Shown here piece after piece: positions 42,823-50,970 of a stretch of 64,000 nt of DNA. The DNA lies in contig NZ_JFBL01000015.1 of assembly GCF_000597725.1 (NCBI RefSeq), forward strand, positions 1 to 64,000. The letters run 5' to 3'. The position numbers were made by a program, and so were the translations under genes. The notes below the pieces were generated by a model. The model did no database searches. It was given only the letters and a program-made list of their open reading frames with translations, and had not been told where the DNA came from. This stretch comes from Sulfurospirillum arcachonense DSM 9755 (lineage in GTDB: Bacteria > Campylobacterota > Campylobacteria > Campylobacterales > Sulfurospirillaceae). The stretch's first letter is position 1, and each line of letters opens with the position of its first letter.

Positions 42823-42866
42823 TATTCTTGTAAGAGTTTAATACTTGATATAAAGTGTTCATCCTA

Positions 42867-44693
42867 CTAACTCTCTATATAGTTTTTCAATTTACGTCCA
42901 ACTTTAGGGTGTTTTAATTTTTTAATTGCTGAGCTTTCTATCTGACGAACTCTTTCTCTTGTAACATTTAATTCTTTTCCAATTTCTTCGAGAGTTCTGT
43001 CACTTTCATCTAACATAAGTCCAAATCTCATACGAATAACAGCTTTTTCTCTATCATTTAGTTGGTCAAGTACATCATCAATTTGATCTTTTAAATCGTT
43101 TTTAAGCATAAAGTCCATTGGTGATACAGAGTTTTTATCTTCAACAAAATCACCAAATTTACCATCGTCTTCATTTCCTATAGGAGCTTCAAGACTGATT
43201 GGTTCTTTTGTAATTTTAATAACATTTTTAACTTTATCTACACTAAGTCCTACTTCTTCTGCAATTGTATCGATATCTGGTTCTTTGCCTTCTTCTTGAA
43301 GGTGTTTACGGATAATTTTATTAATTCTATTAATGGTCTCAATCATATGAATTGGTATACGGATTGTTCTTGCTTGATCAGCAATAGCACGGCTAATTGC
43401 TTGACGTATCCACCATGTTGCATAGGTTGAAAACTTATAACCTTTTTTGTATTCAAATTTATCAACAGCTTTCATAAGGCCAATATTTCCTTCTTGAATA
43501 AGGTCAAGAAAAGGAAGTCCTCTATTTGTGTAACGTTTAGCAATAGATACAACAAGACGCAAGTTTGATTTTGCCATACGAGTTTTTGACTCGTCTGCAA
43601 TTTTTTTACCACGTTTAATTTGCTCTACAATCTCTTTTAACGTATCTGGGTCTAAATCAAAACTTTGTTTACTCGCTTCTTTTGTTTGAAATAATTTTTT
43701 AATTTCAACATAAGTTGAAACCATAGTAGCTTCAGGAACAAGTGCAGTAATTTCTTCTTTGTTTAAATCTATAATTTTTTCCAAAAGTTTTGCATGATTC
43801 TTTTTTAGTGTGTCATTAAAAAGAGGAAGTCTATACTCTAATCTTTTTAATTCTTTATCAAACTCATCATCACTTTTTAATGAAGTTTCCATTGATTTTA
43901 CAAGTTCATTAATGAGTTTACTTGTAGGTCCTAATTCTAAAAGGTTTTCTTTTAAAAGTTTCTTTTTATACGCTACTGTAATATCATAAATTGTTTGCTC
44001 TTCTGTATTTGATTCATCTTCAGGAGTTTTAGCAATTGTTTTTAACCAATCTTTTTTTGCTTTTTCTAAAGCTTTAAAACTTGTTATAACTTTCTCTGTT
44101 CTTTTATTGTCTTTTTTACTTACTTTTTTGTCACCATCTTCACCACTGTCTTCACCACTGTCTTCATCATCTTCAAAATTTCTAAATAGCTCTTTTACAC
44201 GACGTTCTCTATTTATCAATGCTTCTTTATAATCAATAATAAAATCAATGAGATAAGGTACTGAACAAAAAGCATCAATAATAATATCTTCGCCAAATTC
44301 TATTTTTTTACTAATATCAATTTCTTCTTCTTTTGTAAGTAAAGAGATAAGACCCATTTCTCTTAGGTACATTCTAACGGGGCTATCACTTCTTGACCAT
44401 TCTAAAAGTTCTTTTTCATTTGCTAAATCAAACTCTTTTTCTAATGCTTCATCTTGCATTTTTTTAGCATCTTCTGCCCTTTTTTGAGCTTCTTCTAAGT
44501 TTCTTAGTTTTGCAATTTCCGCAGATGTGATAAGTGAAATTTTATACTTATCCATTAAAGTAATCATCTTTTTTATATTAGATGTTGTTGGTTGTTTTTC
44601 AAAAAGATCCATAACGACTTCATACGTTACATGGTTCTTTTCACTCTCTTTAAATAGCTCTTCTAAGTTTGCATAAAGCTCTTTTGTTGACAT
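42867..44693 (-). CDS. rpoD: RNA polymerase sigma factor RpoD (sigma70)
   Basis: 608 residues. Region 1.1 at the N-terminus, an acidic linker near 180-200, then regions 2 ([31 protein letters not shown] and [16 protein letters not shown]), 3 ([18 protein letters not shown]) and 4.2 ([23 protein letters not shown]). It is the housekeeping sigma factor. A 12-bp tandem repeat in the acidic linker encodes SGED repeats. ATG is preceded by AGGAGCAAAT. It is transcribed away from the flagellar genes at 44843. Confidence 0.97.
   Translation of the reverse strand: MSTKELYANLEELFKESEKNHVTYEVVMDLFEKQPTTSNIKKMITLMDKYKISLITSAEIAKLRNLEEAQKRAEDAKKMQDEALEKEFDLANEKELLEWSRSDSPVRMYLREMGLISLLTKEEEIDISKKIEFGEDIIIDAFCSVPYLIDFIIDYKEALINRERRVKELFRNFEDDEDSGEDSGEDGDKKVSKKDNKRTEKVITSFKALEKAKKDWLKTIAKTPEDESNTEEQTIYDITVAYKKKLLKENLLELGPTSKLINELVKSMETSLKSDDEFDKELKRLEYRLPLFNDTLKKNHAKLLEKIIDLNKEEITALVPEATMVSTYVEIKKLFQTKEASKQSFDLDPDTLKEIVEQIKRGKKIADESKTRMAKSNLRLVVSIAKRYTNRGLPFLDLIQEGNIGLMKAVDKFEYKKGYKFSTYATWWIRQAISRAIADQARTIRIPIHMIETINRINKIIRKHLQEEGKEPDIDTIAEEVGLSVDKVKNVIKITKEPISLEAPIGNEDDGKFGDFVEDKNSVSPMDFMLKNDLKDQIDDVLDQLNDREKAVIRMRFGLMLDESDRTLEEIGKELNVTRERVRQIESSAIKKLKHPKVGRKLKNYIES
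44137..44166 (-). repeat. rpoD: 12-bp tandem repeat in rpoD
   Basis: TCTTCACCACTG occurs twice in a row, plus half a third copy, coding for consecutive SGED units in the acidic linker of sigma70. In-frame unit changes would alter linker length without frameshift. Confidence 0.8.
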
Positions 44694-44791
44694 ATAATTT
44701 GCTCCTAAATATGGTTGTGAAAAAGGTATATATTATACCCAAATTTATTTAAATACTTATTAAAATAAGAATAAAAATCGTCAAATATTTA

Positions 44792-44809
44792 TTGGAACAC
44801 AAGTTGCTT
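44792..44809 (+). promoter_or_regulatory. Sigma54-type promoter for flagellar rod genes
   Basis: TTGGAACACAAGTTGCTT has GG (44794-44795) and GC (44806-44807) exactly 10 nt apart with TTGC at -12, a good match to TGGCAC-N5-TTGCW. It lies 34-51 bp upstream of the flagellar start. In Campylobacterota rod and hook genes are sigma54/FlgR-controlled, so the assignment fits family knowledge. Confidence 0.75.
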
Positions 44810-44842
44810 AGTTATTAAAATAAATAAACATATGGAAAATTA

Positions 44843-45673
44843 ATGCAAAATGGATATTATTCAACAACAGGAGCTATGGTAACACAGTTTAACAGGCTCG
44901 ATGTTATATCAAATAATTTGGCAAATGTTAATACGACTGCATTTAAGCGTGATGATGTTGTCATTGGTGATTTTAAAAGAATTTATCAAGAGTTTCAAGA
45001 AGAATTACCTATAAAAGATCATACAAAAGAAGCAGCAAAATACCTTAATGCTTCAATAGATAGAGTTCCTCAAGTAAGTGAACAGTATGTGGAGTATAAT
45101 CAAGGTGGACTTAAATCTACAGGAAATCCATTGGATCTTGCTTTAAAAAGAGAAGATGTTTTTTTTATGGTTGATACGCCTAATGGTTTAGCATTGACAC
45201 AAAATGGTTCATTTGTTTTAAATAATGAAGGAGTTTTGACAACTAAAGAAGGTTATCCTGTAATTCCTGCAACTTATTTTCAAAATCAACAGTATATTAC
45301 AGTAAATCAAAATAATAGTTTTACAGTTGATAAAACAGGAAATATATATAGTTCGAATGTAGAAGAAGGTTTAGCAGCAGGAGAAAATCCTGTTGGAAGA
45401 TTATTTATTGCACAAAGTGATGATATAAAATCATTAACAAAAGAGGGAACAAATCTTTTTAAGTTTAAAAATGTGGAAGATTTAAGAGACTTGCAAGACG
45501 CGGATGTTGTTGCACAAGGTTTTTTAGAAACAAGTAATGTAAATCCAGTTAAAGAAATGGTAGGGCTTATCGAAGCTCATAGAATGGTAGAAATGTATCA
45601 AAAAGTGATGACTTCACATATGAATGATTTGAATAATGATGCAATTAATAAATTAGCAATGACAAGAGCATAG
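44843..45673 (+). CDS. Flagellar hook-basal body rod protein (FlgF/FlgG2-like)
   Basis: 276 residues of the FlgF/FlgG rod family. N-terminal rod motif RLDVISNNLANVNTTAFKRD near residues 18-37, FlgF/G-type central domain, and C-terminal VNPVKEMVGLIEAHRMVEMYQKVM (about 233-256), the helix that pairs with the N-terminus in the rod. It is probably the proximal-rod FlgF (often annotated FlgG2 in this phylum). A sigma54-type promoter precedes it. Its stop is 9 bp before flgG. Confidence 0.93.
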   Translation: MQNGYYSTTGAMVTQFNRLDVISNNLANVNTTAFKRDDVVIGDFKRIYQEFQEELPIKDHTKEAAKYLNASIDRVPQVSEQYVEYNQGGLKSTGNPLDLALKREDVFFMVDTPNGLALTQNGSFVLNNEGVLTTKEGYPVIPATYFQNQQYITVNQNNSFTVDKTGNIYSSNVEEGLAAGENPVGRLFIAQSDDIKSLTKEGTNLFKFKNVEDLRDLQDADVVAQGFLETSNVNPVKEMVGLIEAHRMVEMYQKVMTSHMNDLNNDAINKLAMTRA

Positions 45674-45682
45674 GAGAAATAA

Positions 45683-46471
45683 ATGTTAAGATCACTTTAC
45701 TCAGCGGCAACAGGAATGATTGCACAACAAACACAAATAGATGTAACTTCAAATAATATTGCAAATGTTAATACAATTGGTTATAAAAAGCAAAGAGCAG
45801 AATTTGCGGACCTTATGTATCAAACAATGGAGTATGCAGGGACTTCAACAAGCTCGACTACAGTGTCTCCAACTGGTATTGAAGTGGGTCTTGGTGTTCG
45901 TCCTACTGCTGTTGCAAAACAGTTTTCACAAGGTAATTTTAAAGAAACAAATGGTGATTTAGATATGGCAATTACAGGAAAAGGTTTTTTTCAAATTCAA
46001 TTACCTGATGGAACTACTGCATATACAAGAAATGGTTCTTTTAAAGTTGATGGAGAAGGAAGCGTTGTAAACTCAGATGGATATAAATTGATTCCTGAAA
46101 TTACTGTGCCAGAGGATGCTACACAAATTTCAATAGGAACAGATGGAACAGTATCTGTTCTTCAAGCTGGTCAAACAGAGATGACCGATATAGGACAGAT
46201 TGAGTTAGCAAATTTTGTAAACCCAGCAGGTCTTCACTCTTTAGGAGATAATAATTATTTAAATACATCAGCTTCAGGAAATGTTATTACAGGAACTCCT
46301 GGTCTTGATGGACTTGGTCAAACTAGACAAAAATTTGTTGAGATGAGTAATGTTCAATTGGTTGAAGAGATGACAGATTTGATTACAGGACAACGTGCTT
46401 ATGAGGCAAATTCAAAAACTATTACTACTAGTGATGAAATGCTTCAAACAGTAAATGGACTCAAAAGATAA
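45683..46471 (+). CDS. flgG: Flagellar distal rod protein FlgG
   Basis: 262 residues, standard FlgG length. N-terminal SLYSAATGMIAQQTQIDVTSNNIANVNTIGYKK and C-terminal VQLVEEMTDLITGQRAYEANSKTI helices are diagnostic. It forms the distal rod through the periplasm. TAGGAGAAATAA before the ATG is a strong ribosome-binding site. The next 54-codon gene and azlCD follow closely, so the flagellar operon may extend to 47635. Confidence 0.97.
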   Translation: MLRSLYSAATGMIAQQTQIDVTSNNIANVNTIGYKKQRAEFADLMYQTMEYAGTSTSSTTVSPTGIEVGLGVRPTAVAKQFSQGNFKETNGDLDMAITGKGFFQIQLPDGTTAYTRNGSFKVDGEGSVVNSDGYKLIPEITVPEDATQISIGTDGTVSVLQAGQTEMTDIGQIELANFVNPAGLHSLGDNNYLNTSASGNVITGTPGLDGLGQTRQKFVEMSNVQLVEEMTDLITGQRAYEANSKTITTSDEMLQTVNGLKR

Positions 46472-46479
46472 GTAATATA

Positions 46480-46644
46480 ATGCTTATCTTAATACCGTTT
46501 ATTATCATAGTTTTTATTATTTTTGCAATTGATCAAATCTATTTTACTGATGTAAAACCAGTAGATAATAAAAAAGTAATTGTAAAAGATTTAAATAAAA
46601 CACAAATGAAAAAAAACTATATTGATAAGTATTTGAAAAAATAG
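46480..46644 (+). CDS. 54-residue single-pass membrane protein
   Basis: A short gene: ATG at 46480 to TAG at 46642-46644, directly abutting the azlC ATG at 46645. The product MLILIPFIIIVFIIFAIDQI starts with one membrane helix, followed by a short lysine-rich tail ending DKYLKK. The start lies 9 bp after flgG, which is normal spacing for this operon. Family unknown. Compact fit between two genes and a sensible protein composition make it credible; no ribosome-binding site is strong (GATAAGTAATATA). Confidence 0.6.
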   Translation: MLILIPFIIIVFIIFAIDQIYFTDVKPVDNKKVIVKDLNKTQMKKNYIDKYLKK

Positions 46645-47319
46645 ATGCAGTTTTTTACTTTATTTAAAATGACCATTCCAGTTTTGATGGGATATATCCC
46701 TCTAGGAATGGCATTTGGACTTTTACTATCTCAACTACTCATTCCTTGGTACTATGCTTTTTTTATGTCTCTTTTTATTTTTGCAGGTGCTGGTCAATTT
46801 TTGGCACTTGGACTTTTTGCTTCACAAGCAACTATACTTGAAATTGGTGTAGCAACTTTTCTTTTAAATCTAAGACATACTTTTTATGGACTCTCTATGG
46901 TAAGTACTTTTAAAAACTTTTCTTGGAAGAAACATTATATGATTTTTGGTTTAACTGATGAAACTTTTGCTTTATTAAAAACAAATGATATAGCTGATGA
47001 GCATAAAGAAAACGCATATTTTATAATTACAGCACTTAATCAGTCTTATTGGATTTTAGGAAGTGTAATAGGGGCTGTTTTGGGAAATATAGTTCCTTTT
47101 GATTATAGAGGCATAGAGTTCTCTTTGACAGCTCTTTTTGTAGTTTTATCGATTGATTTGTATAACAAAAGTAAATTACATAAGCCATTTTTGATTTCAC
47201 TGATTATTGGACTTGTAGGCATGTTAAGTTTTCCTAGTAGTAAAATGCTTATTTTATCACTTAGTATTGCCGCGATTATTCTTATACTTTTTAAAAAGGT
47301 TCTTGAAGATGGAAACTAG
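46645..47319 (+). CDS. azlC: AzlC family branched-chain amino acid exporter subunit
   Basis: 224 residues with six to seven membrane helices. Signature GYIPLGMAFGLLL near 16-28 and FIFAGAGQFLALGLF near 46-60, with LNLRHTFYGLSM near 80, define AzlC. It pairs with AzlD to export branched-chain amino acids or analogues (azaleucine resistance). The gene follows the small ORF without gap and overlaps azlD by 11 bp. Both belong to the LIV-E transporter family, two-subunit systems. Confidence 0.92.
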   Translation: MQFFTLFKMTIPVLMGYIPLGMAFGLLLSQLLIPWYYAFFMSLFIFAGAGQFLALGLFASQATILEIGVATFLLNLRHTFYGLSMVSTFKNFSWKKHYMIFGLTDETFALLKTNDIADEHKENAYFIITALNQSYWILGSVIGAVLGNIVPFDYRGIEFSLTALFVVLSIDLYNKSKLHKPFLISLIIGLVGMLSFPSSKMLILSLSIAAIILILFKKVLEDGN

Positions 47320-47635
47320 TTATCTTATAGGCGCTATATCTTTAGCTGCTTTTGTTACATATGTAACTAGAATTATTCCATTTTTATTTTTTAGGAAAAA
47401 AGAACCATCTGCAATTATAAAGTATATAGAGTGGAACATGCCTGTTATGATTATGGTTATATTAGTTTTTTATGCACTTAAAGATGTACAATGGGAAGTT
47501 TATCCTTACGGAATTGCTGAGATTGTTGGCGTATTGATTGCAACATTTGTACATGTAAAGTTTAAAAATGCACTTTTAAGTATATTTTTGGCTACCTTCA
47601 CATACATGATATTAATACAAAAAGTGTTAGTTTGA
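47309..47635 (+). CDS. azlD: AzlD family transporter subunit
   Basis: 108 residues from ATG 47309 with four membrane segments. AFVTYVTRIIPFLFF near residue 14-28 is the AzlD signature. An in-frame ATT/other start at 47267 would overlap azlC by 53 bp; AAAAAGGT at 47293-47300 suits 47309 better. It is the small partner of AzlC. The gene contains a palindrome-related TACATGTAAAG encoding HVK. Confidence 0.9.
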   Translation: METSYLIGAISLAAFVTYVTRIIPFLFFRKKEPSAIIKYIEWNMPVMIMVILVFYALKDVQWEVYPYGIAEIVGVLIATFVHVKFKNALLSIFLATFTYMILIQKVLV

Positions 47636-47665
47636 TTTATAAAATATGATATAATAAAATAAAAC

Positions 47666-48478
47666 TTGAAAGTATTAACAGTGGAAGATCAAGATAGTTT
47701 TGAAGAAGATATAAATCGACTTGAAAAAAAAGATTATGACAGTGTTGTTGCTACGGTTTTAAACATAGAAAATATTCTAAAAGAACAGACTGATACACAA
47801 AATAAATTAGAAACCATATATCATTTAGGTATAGATTTACTTTGTGTCTGTTTTAAGCATATTCATATAAAAAAGTTACCAACTCAAGCAATAAAAGTTT
47901 TTTCTACGCAATTTACAAAACTTATAGAAAATAATAATTTTACTCTTTCAAATTTTCGTACGTTAGTTCCAAATGTTTATCATATCTCTCATCATTCGCT
48001 TAATGTAGGTATTTTTTCATGCTTAATTGGTAGTAAATTAAATATTTATGGAAAAGAATTAAGTAACCTTTTTTTGGCTGGATTACTTCATGATATTGGG
48101 CAGTATAAAATAGATGAATCAATTATAAATAAAAAAGGTAAACTTACTCAAGCAGAAATAACAATATTACAAAATCATCCTTATGAAAGTGTTCAGCATT
48201 TAATAAAAAATGCAATAAATGACCAAGATATACTCAGCTCGATTAGATACCATCATGAAAGATTAGATGGAAGTGGATATCCTCAAGGTCTTAAACAGTA
48301 TAGTATTTCAGTAGGGGGACAGATACTCGCAATATCAGATGTTTTTGATGCTTTAATTACGAAAAAAAGCTATAGAAATGAATATAGCACTTTTAAGGCA
48401 CTTATGATGATCAAAAAAAACATGGGAAAACAGTTTAATTTAAAATATGTAGATATTCTTATAAAATTATTGAAATAA
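47666..48478 (+). CDS. HD-GYP c-di-GMP phosphodiesterase
   Basis: 270 residues. The N-terminal 100 are an uncharacterised helical region. The HD-GYP domain (about 105-265) contains HHSLNVGIF, HDIGQYKIDESIINKKGKLT, HHERLDGSGYP and the final DVFDALITKKSYR, with all metal ligands visible. It hydrolyses c-di-GMP to pGpG/GMP. The start is uncertain: TTG 47666 or GTG 47681, neither with a clear ribosome-binding site. Together with the EAL protein (24840) and the diguanylate cyclase (60881) this shows an active c-di-GMP network. Confidence 0.88.
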   Translation: MKVLTVEDQDSFEEDINRLEKKDYDSVVATVLNIENILKEQTDTQNKLETIYHLGIDLLCVCFKHIHIKKLPTQAIKVFSTQFTKLIENNNFTLSNFRTLVPNVYHISHHSLNVGIFSCLIGSKLNIYGKELSNLFLAGLLHDIGQYKIDESIINKKGKLTQAEITILQNHPYESVQHLIKNAINDQDILSSIRYHHERLDGSGYPQGLKQYSISVGGQILAISDVFDALITKKSYRNEYSTFKALMMIKKNMGKQFNLKYVDILIKLLK

Positions 48479-48527
48479 AATATATCCTTATCATTAGTAT
48501 GCTAAACTTACGAAAAAAAGGGATAAT

Positions 48528-49052
48528 TTGAAATTCAGTATTACAAATAAACAAAATATTTCAAAAAATTGCCTAGTATGTGGTGTAGAAAATGACTTTG
48601 GTTTAAAGACTAAATTTTACGAAACAAAAAGTGGTGAAGTTATAGGTATATTTACACCTCATGACAAACTTCAAAGCTATCCAAATGTTTTGCATGGAGG
48701 CATTAGTGCAACTATACTAGATGAAACTATAGGTCGTGCTATAATGGCAAAGTATGGACAAAATAGTTTTGGTGTTACAATGGAACTGAATATAAGATAT
48801 AAAAAACCAGTACCGTTAAATGAAGAGTTAAAAGTGATTGGTCGTATGATTAATGACAAGGGTAGAGTATTTGAAGGAACAGGTGAGCTTATACTTCCTA
48901 ACGGTGAAGTAGCAGTTGTTGCAACTGGAAAGTACATGAAAAGAGAGTTAGAAAAAATCGTTAAAAATGATTTTTTAGCTGATGAGTGGTTTGCCTCCGA
49001 TGGTAAAGATTTAGAAACAATAACATTAGGAAAAGAAAAAAATGACAAATAA
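48528..49052 (+). CDS. Hotdog-fold thioesterase (PaaI-type)
   Basis: 174 residues. Hotdog signature NVLHGGISATILDETIGRA near residues 50-70 and FGVTMELNIRYKKPVPLNEEL near 82-102; an N-terminal CLVCG pair (C15/C18) precedes it. Acyl-CoA thioesterases of this type hydrolyse small or aromatic acyl-CoAs; substrate is unknown. Start is TTG after AAAAAAAGGGATAAT, the best site available. It overlaps the next gene by 11 bp. Confidence 0.88.
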   Translation: MKFSITNKQNISKNCLVCGVENDFGLKTKFYETKSGEVIGIFTPHDKLQSYPNVLHGGISATILDETIGRAIMAKYGQNSFGVTMELNIRYKKPVPLNEELKVIGRMINDKGRVFEGTGELILPNGEVAVVATGKYMKRELEKIVKNDFLADEWFASDGKDLETITLGKEKNDK

Positions 49053-49503
49053 TTATATTTTAACAAGCATTATGCAATCTCTTAAACTTAGCAAAGTAGA
49101 TGTACTAAAATCATATAAATTAGTAGATAAAAAGATAGTTCAAGAAGATGTAGATGATATACTCAGAGAAGCAAGTGATGAAAAGTTTATACTTTTAAGT
49201 GATGAGGGATTTGAGCTTTTTTTAAATGGTTTTATAGCATATAAAAGAGGCCCAAGCGATAAAAAAGCTGGAAAAAAACAGAAAATATATTTTTCAAATA
49301 ATATTATTTTAAAAAAACTAAAGATAGCATTAGATTTAAAAGATGAAGATTTAATCCAAATATTTGCAAATGATGGATTAGAGATTACAAAATCACAGCT
49401 TTCTGCTTATTTTAGAAGAGATGGACATGTAAATTATAGAAAATGTAGTGACACTTTACTTAAAAGATTTATAAAAGGTTGTGAAAAATATAAAGCTAAG
49501 TAA
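49042..49503 (+). CDS. DUF1456 family protein (YehS-like)
   Basis: 153 residues with two related DUF1456 repeats (ILTSIMQSLKLSKVDVLKSYKLV at the start and ILKKLKIALDLKDEDLIQIFANDGLEITKSQLSAYFRR in the second half). YehS proteins are small, widespread and uncharacterised; the repeat resembles a helical DNA- or RNA-binding fold. Starts inside the thioesterase gene (11-bp overlap), so translation is coupled. SAYFRRDGHVNYRKCSDTLLKRF near the C-terminus is characteristic. Confidence 0.88.
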   Translation: MTNNYILTSIMQSLKLSKVDVLKSYKLVDKKIVQEDVDDILREASDEKFILLSDEGFELFLNGFIAYKRGPSDKKAGKKQKIYFSNNIILKKLKIALDLKDEDLIQIFANDGLEITKSQLSAYFRRDGHVNYRKCSDTLLKRFIKGCEKYKAK

Positions 49504-49575
49504 TTAAATATTTTTTTAAATATGATGTAATTACTCTTAGAGTAGAATAGAAAGACTTACAAAAAAGGAGTTATT

Positions 49576-50208
49576 TTGGAATTACATTCTTGGTATTTAT
49601 ATACAACAGTTGCTTTTTTAACTATTATTTCTCCAGGTCCTGCTGTGCTTTTAGCGATAACCAATGGCTTGCAACATAACTTAAGAAGTGTAGTTTTTTC
49701 CTCCATAGGCAATATCTTAGGGCTTTTTTGCCTTTCAAGTGTTTCTATGTTAGGACTCGGAGCGATACTTCATACTTCAGCAACTATTTTTTTTATAATG
49801 AAATTAATAGGGGCTAGTTACCTTATCTATCTTGGTATTAAACAATTTAGAAATGTTTCAAATATATTTGAAGTCAGTGCAAATCAAATAAAAAGAGAAA
49901 AAGATGGTTTTAAGATATTTAAAAGAGGATTTTTGATTTGTGTTACAAATCCTAAGCCGATTATCTTTTTTACTGCGATTTTTCCTTTGTTTATGAATGC
50001 AAATGCAGCAATATTTCCTCAATTTCTTATTATGACATTTACATTTATGTTTATATCATTTAGTACTTTATTTACTTATGCTTATTTTGCAAGATATTTT
50101 AAATTTTGGTTTTCTAATAATTTTAGAGTAAATTTGTTTAACCGTATTAGTGGAGCGATATTTGTTTTATTAGGTTTTGGATTACTTAAAATGGATAATA
50201 GAACATGA
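49576..50208 (+). CDS. LysE family amino acid exporter
   Basis: 210 residues with six membrane segments. N-terminal LTIISPGPAVLLAITNGLQHN (RhtB/LysE signature) and GASYLIYLGIKQFR near 83-97. Exports amino acids or homoserine-lactone-like compounds; substrate is not predictable. The start is TTG after AAAAAAGGAGTTATT. Its stop overlaps msrB by 4 bp (ATGA). Confidence 0.93.
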   Translation: MELHSWYLYTTVAFLTIISPGPAVLLAITNGLQHNLRSVVFSSIGNILGLFCLSSVSMLGLGAILHTSATIFFIMKLIGASYLIYLGIKQFRNVSNIFEVSANQIKREKDGFKIFKRGFLICVTNPKPIIFFTAIFPLFMNANAAIFPQFLIMTFTFMFISFSTLFTYAYFARYFKFWFSNNFRVNLFNRISGAIFVLLGFGLLKMDNRT

Positions 50209-50564
50209 AATACAATGAGCTGAGTGAACAAGAAGAATATGTTATAAAACATAAGGGAACAGAAGCACCTTATAGTGGAATATATAATGATTTTGATGAA
50301 GAAGGAATCTTTACATGTAAACAGTGTAATACACCACTTTATAGTTCTGCGGATAAGTTTAGCTCAGGTTGTGGGTGGCCAAGTTTTGATGATACAATAA
50401 GCTCTAATGTTCTAAGAACTCCCGATGCAGATGGAAGACGGGTAGAGATTACATGTAAAGCTTGTGGGGCTCATTTAGGACATGTTTTTGAAGGAGAGCA
50501 TATGACTCCTAAAAATACCAGACATTGTGTCAATTCACTAAGCTTAAATTTTAAAAAAATATAA
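50205..50564 (+). CDS. msrB: Peptide-methionine (R)-S-oxide reductase
   Basis: 119 residues, the short cytoplasmic form. Zinc site CKQCN (C38/C41) and CKACG (C87/C90), SSGCGWPSF and catalytic RHCVNS (C109). It reduces methionine-R-sulfoxide, complementing MsrA (53398). Two TTACATGTA palindromes (50311 and 50449) encode the zinc-ligand cysteine codons FTCK and ITCK. Confidence 0.96.
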   Translation: MKYNELSEQEEYVIKHKGTEAPYSGIYNDFDEEGIFTCKQCNTPLYSSADKFSSGCGWPSFDDTISSNVLRTPDADGRRVEITCKACGAHLGHVFEGEHMTPKNTRHCVNSLSLNFKKI

Positions 50565-50574
50565 AAGGAAAAAT

Positions 50575-50844
50575 ATGAAACTTTTTTTATCTATTATGTT
50601 ACTGTCAACGACTTTTTTAGTAGCAGCAAACAATACATTGAAAATTAAAAAAGAATTTATACATGATAATACACAACCTTCACTTCTTGGTGTTGATTAT
50701 GCATTCTTTGTGCAAGGTCAAAACTGGGTTAAAGGTCTTAATGGAATGAAAGATTTTTCAAAGTGTAAACTCTCAGAGATAAATGAGATTAAACAAGAAG
50801 ATGGTAGATATAAAGCCAATCTTACTGTTGAGTGTATGTATTAG
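50575..50844 (+). CDS. Small exported hypothetical protein
   Basis: 89 residues with a signal peptide MKLFLSIMLLSTTFLVAAN (cleavage about residue 18). The mature part of about 70 residues has a pair of cysteines (C64 and C87, in FSKCKL and VECMY). No family is recognised. It starts 10 bp after msrB with AAAGGAAAAAT as ribosome-binding site and probably shares its operon; a periplasmic role near methionine sulfoxide repair is conceivable but unproven. It ends well before a hairpin at 50935. Confidence 0.75.
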   Translation: MKLFLSIMLLSTTFLVAANNTLKIKKEFIHDNTQPSLLGVDYAFFVQGQNWVKGLNGMKDFSKCKLSEINEIKQEDGRYKANLTVECMY

Positions 50845-50934
50845 AAGTAAATTATCATATTTTGCAGGTGGTTGCACTTATTGGTTTTCTAGAGCTAAAA
50901 AAACAACTAACCTTTAGATGTATAAGATTATAAA

Positions 50935-50964
50935 ATAATCGCCCTATATTTCTAGAGCGATTAT
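50935..50964. terminator. Bidirectional terminator
   Basis: ATAATCGC (50935-50942) pairs with GCGATTAT (50957-50964), with an inner CTA/TAG stem. It lies between the convergent small exported protein gene and the DASS transporter gene. Confidence 0.7.
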
Positions 50965-50970
50965 ATATGT

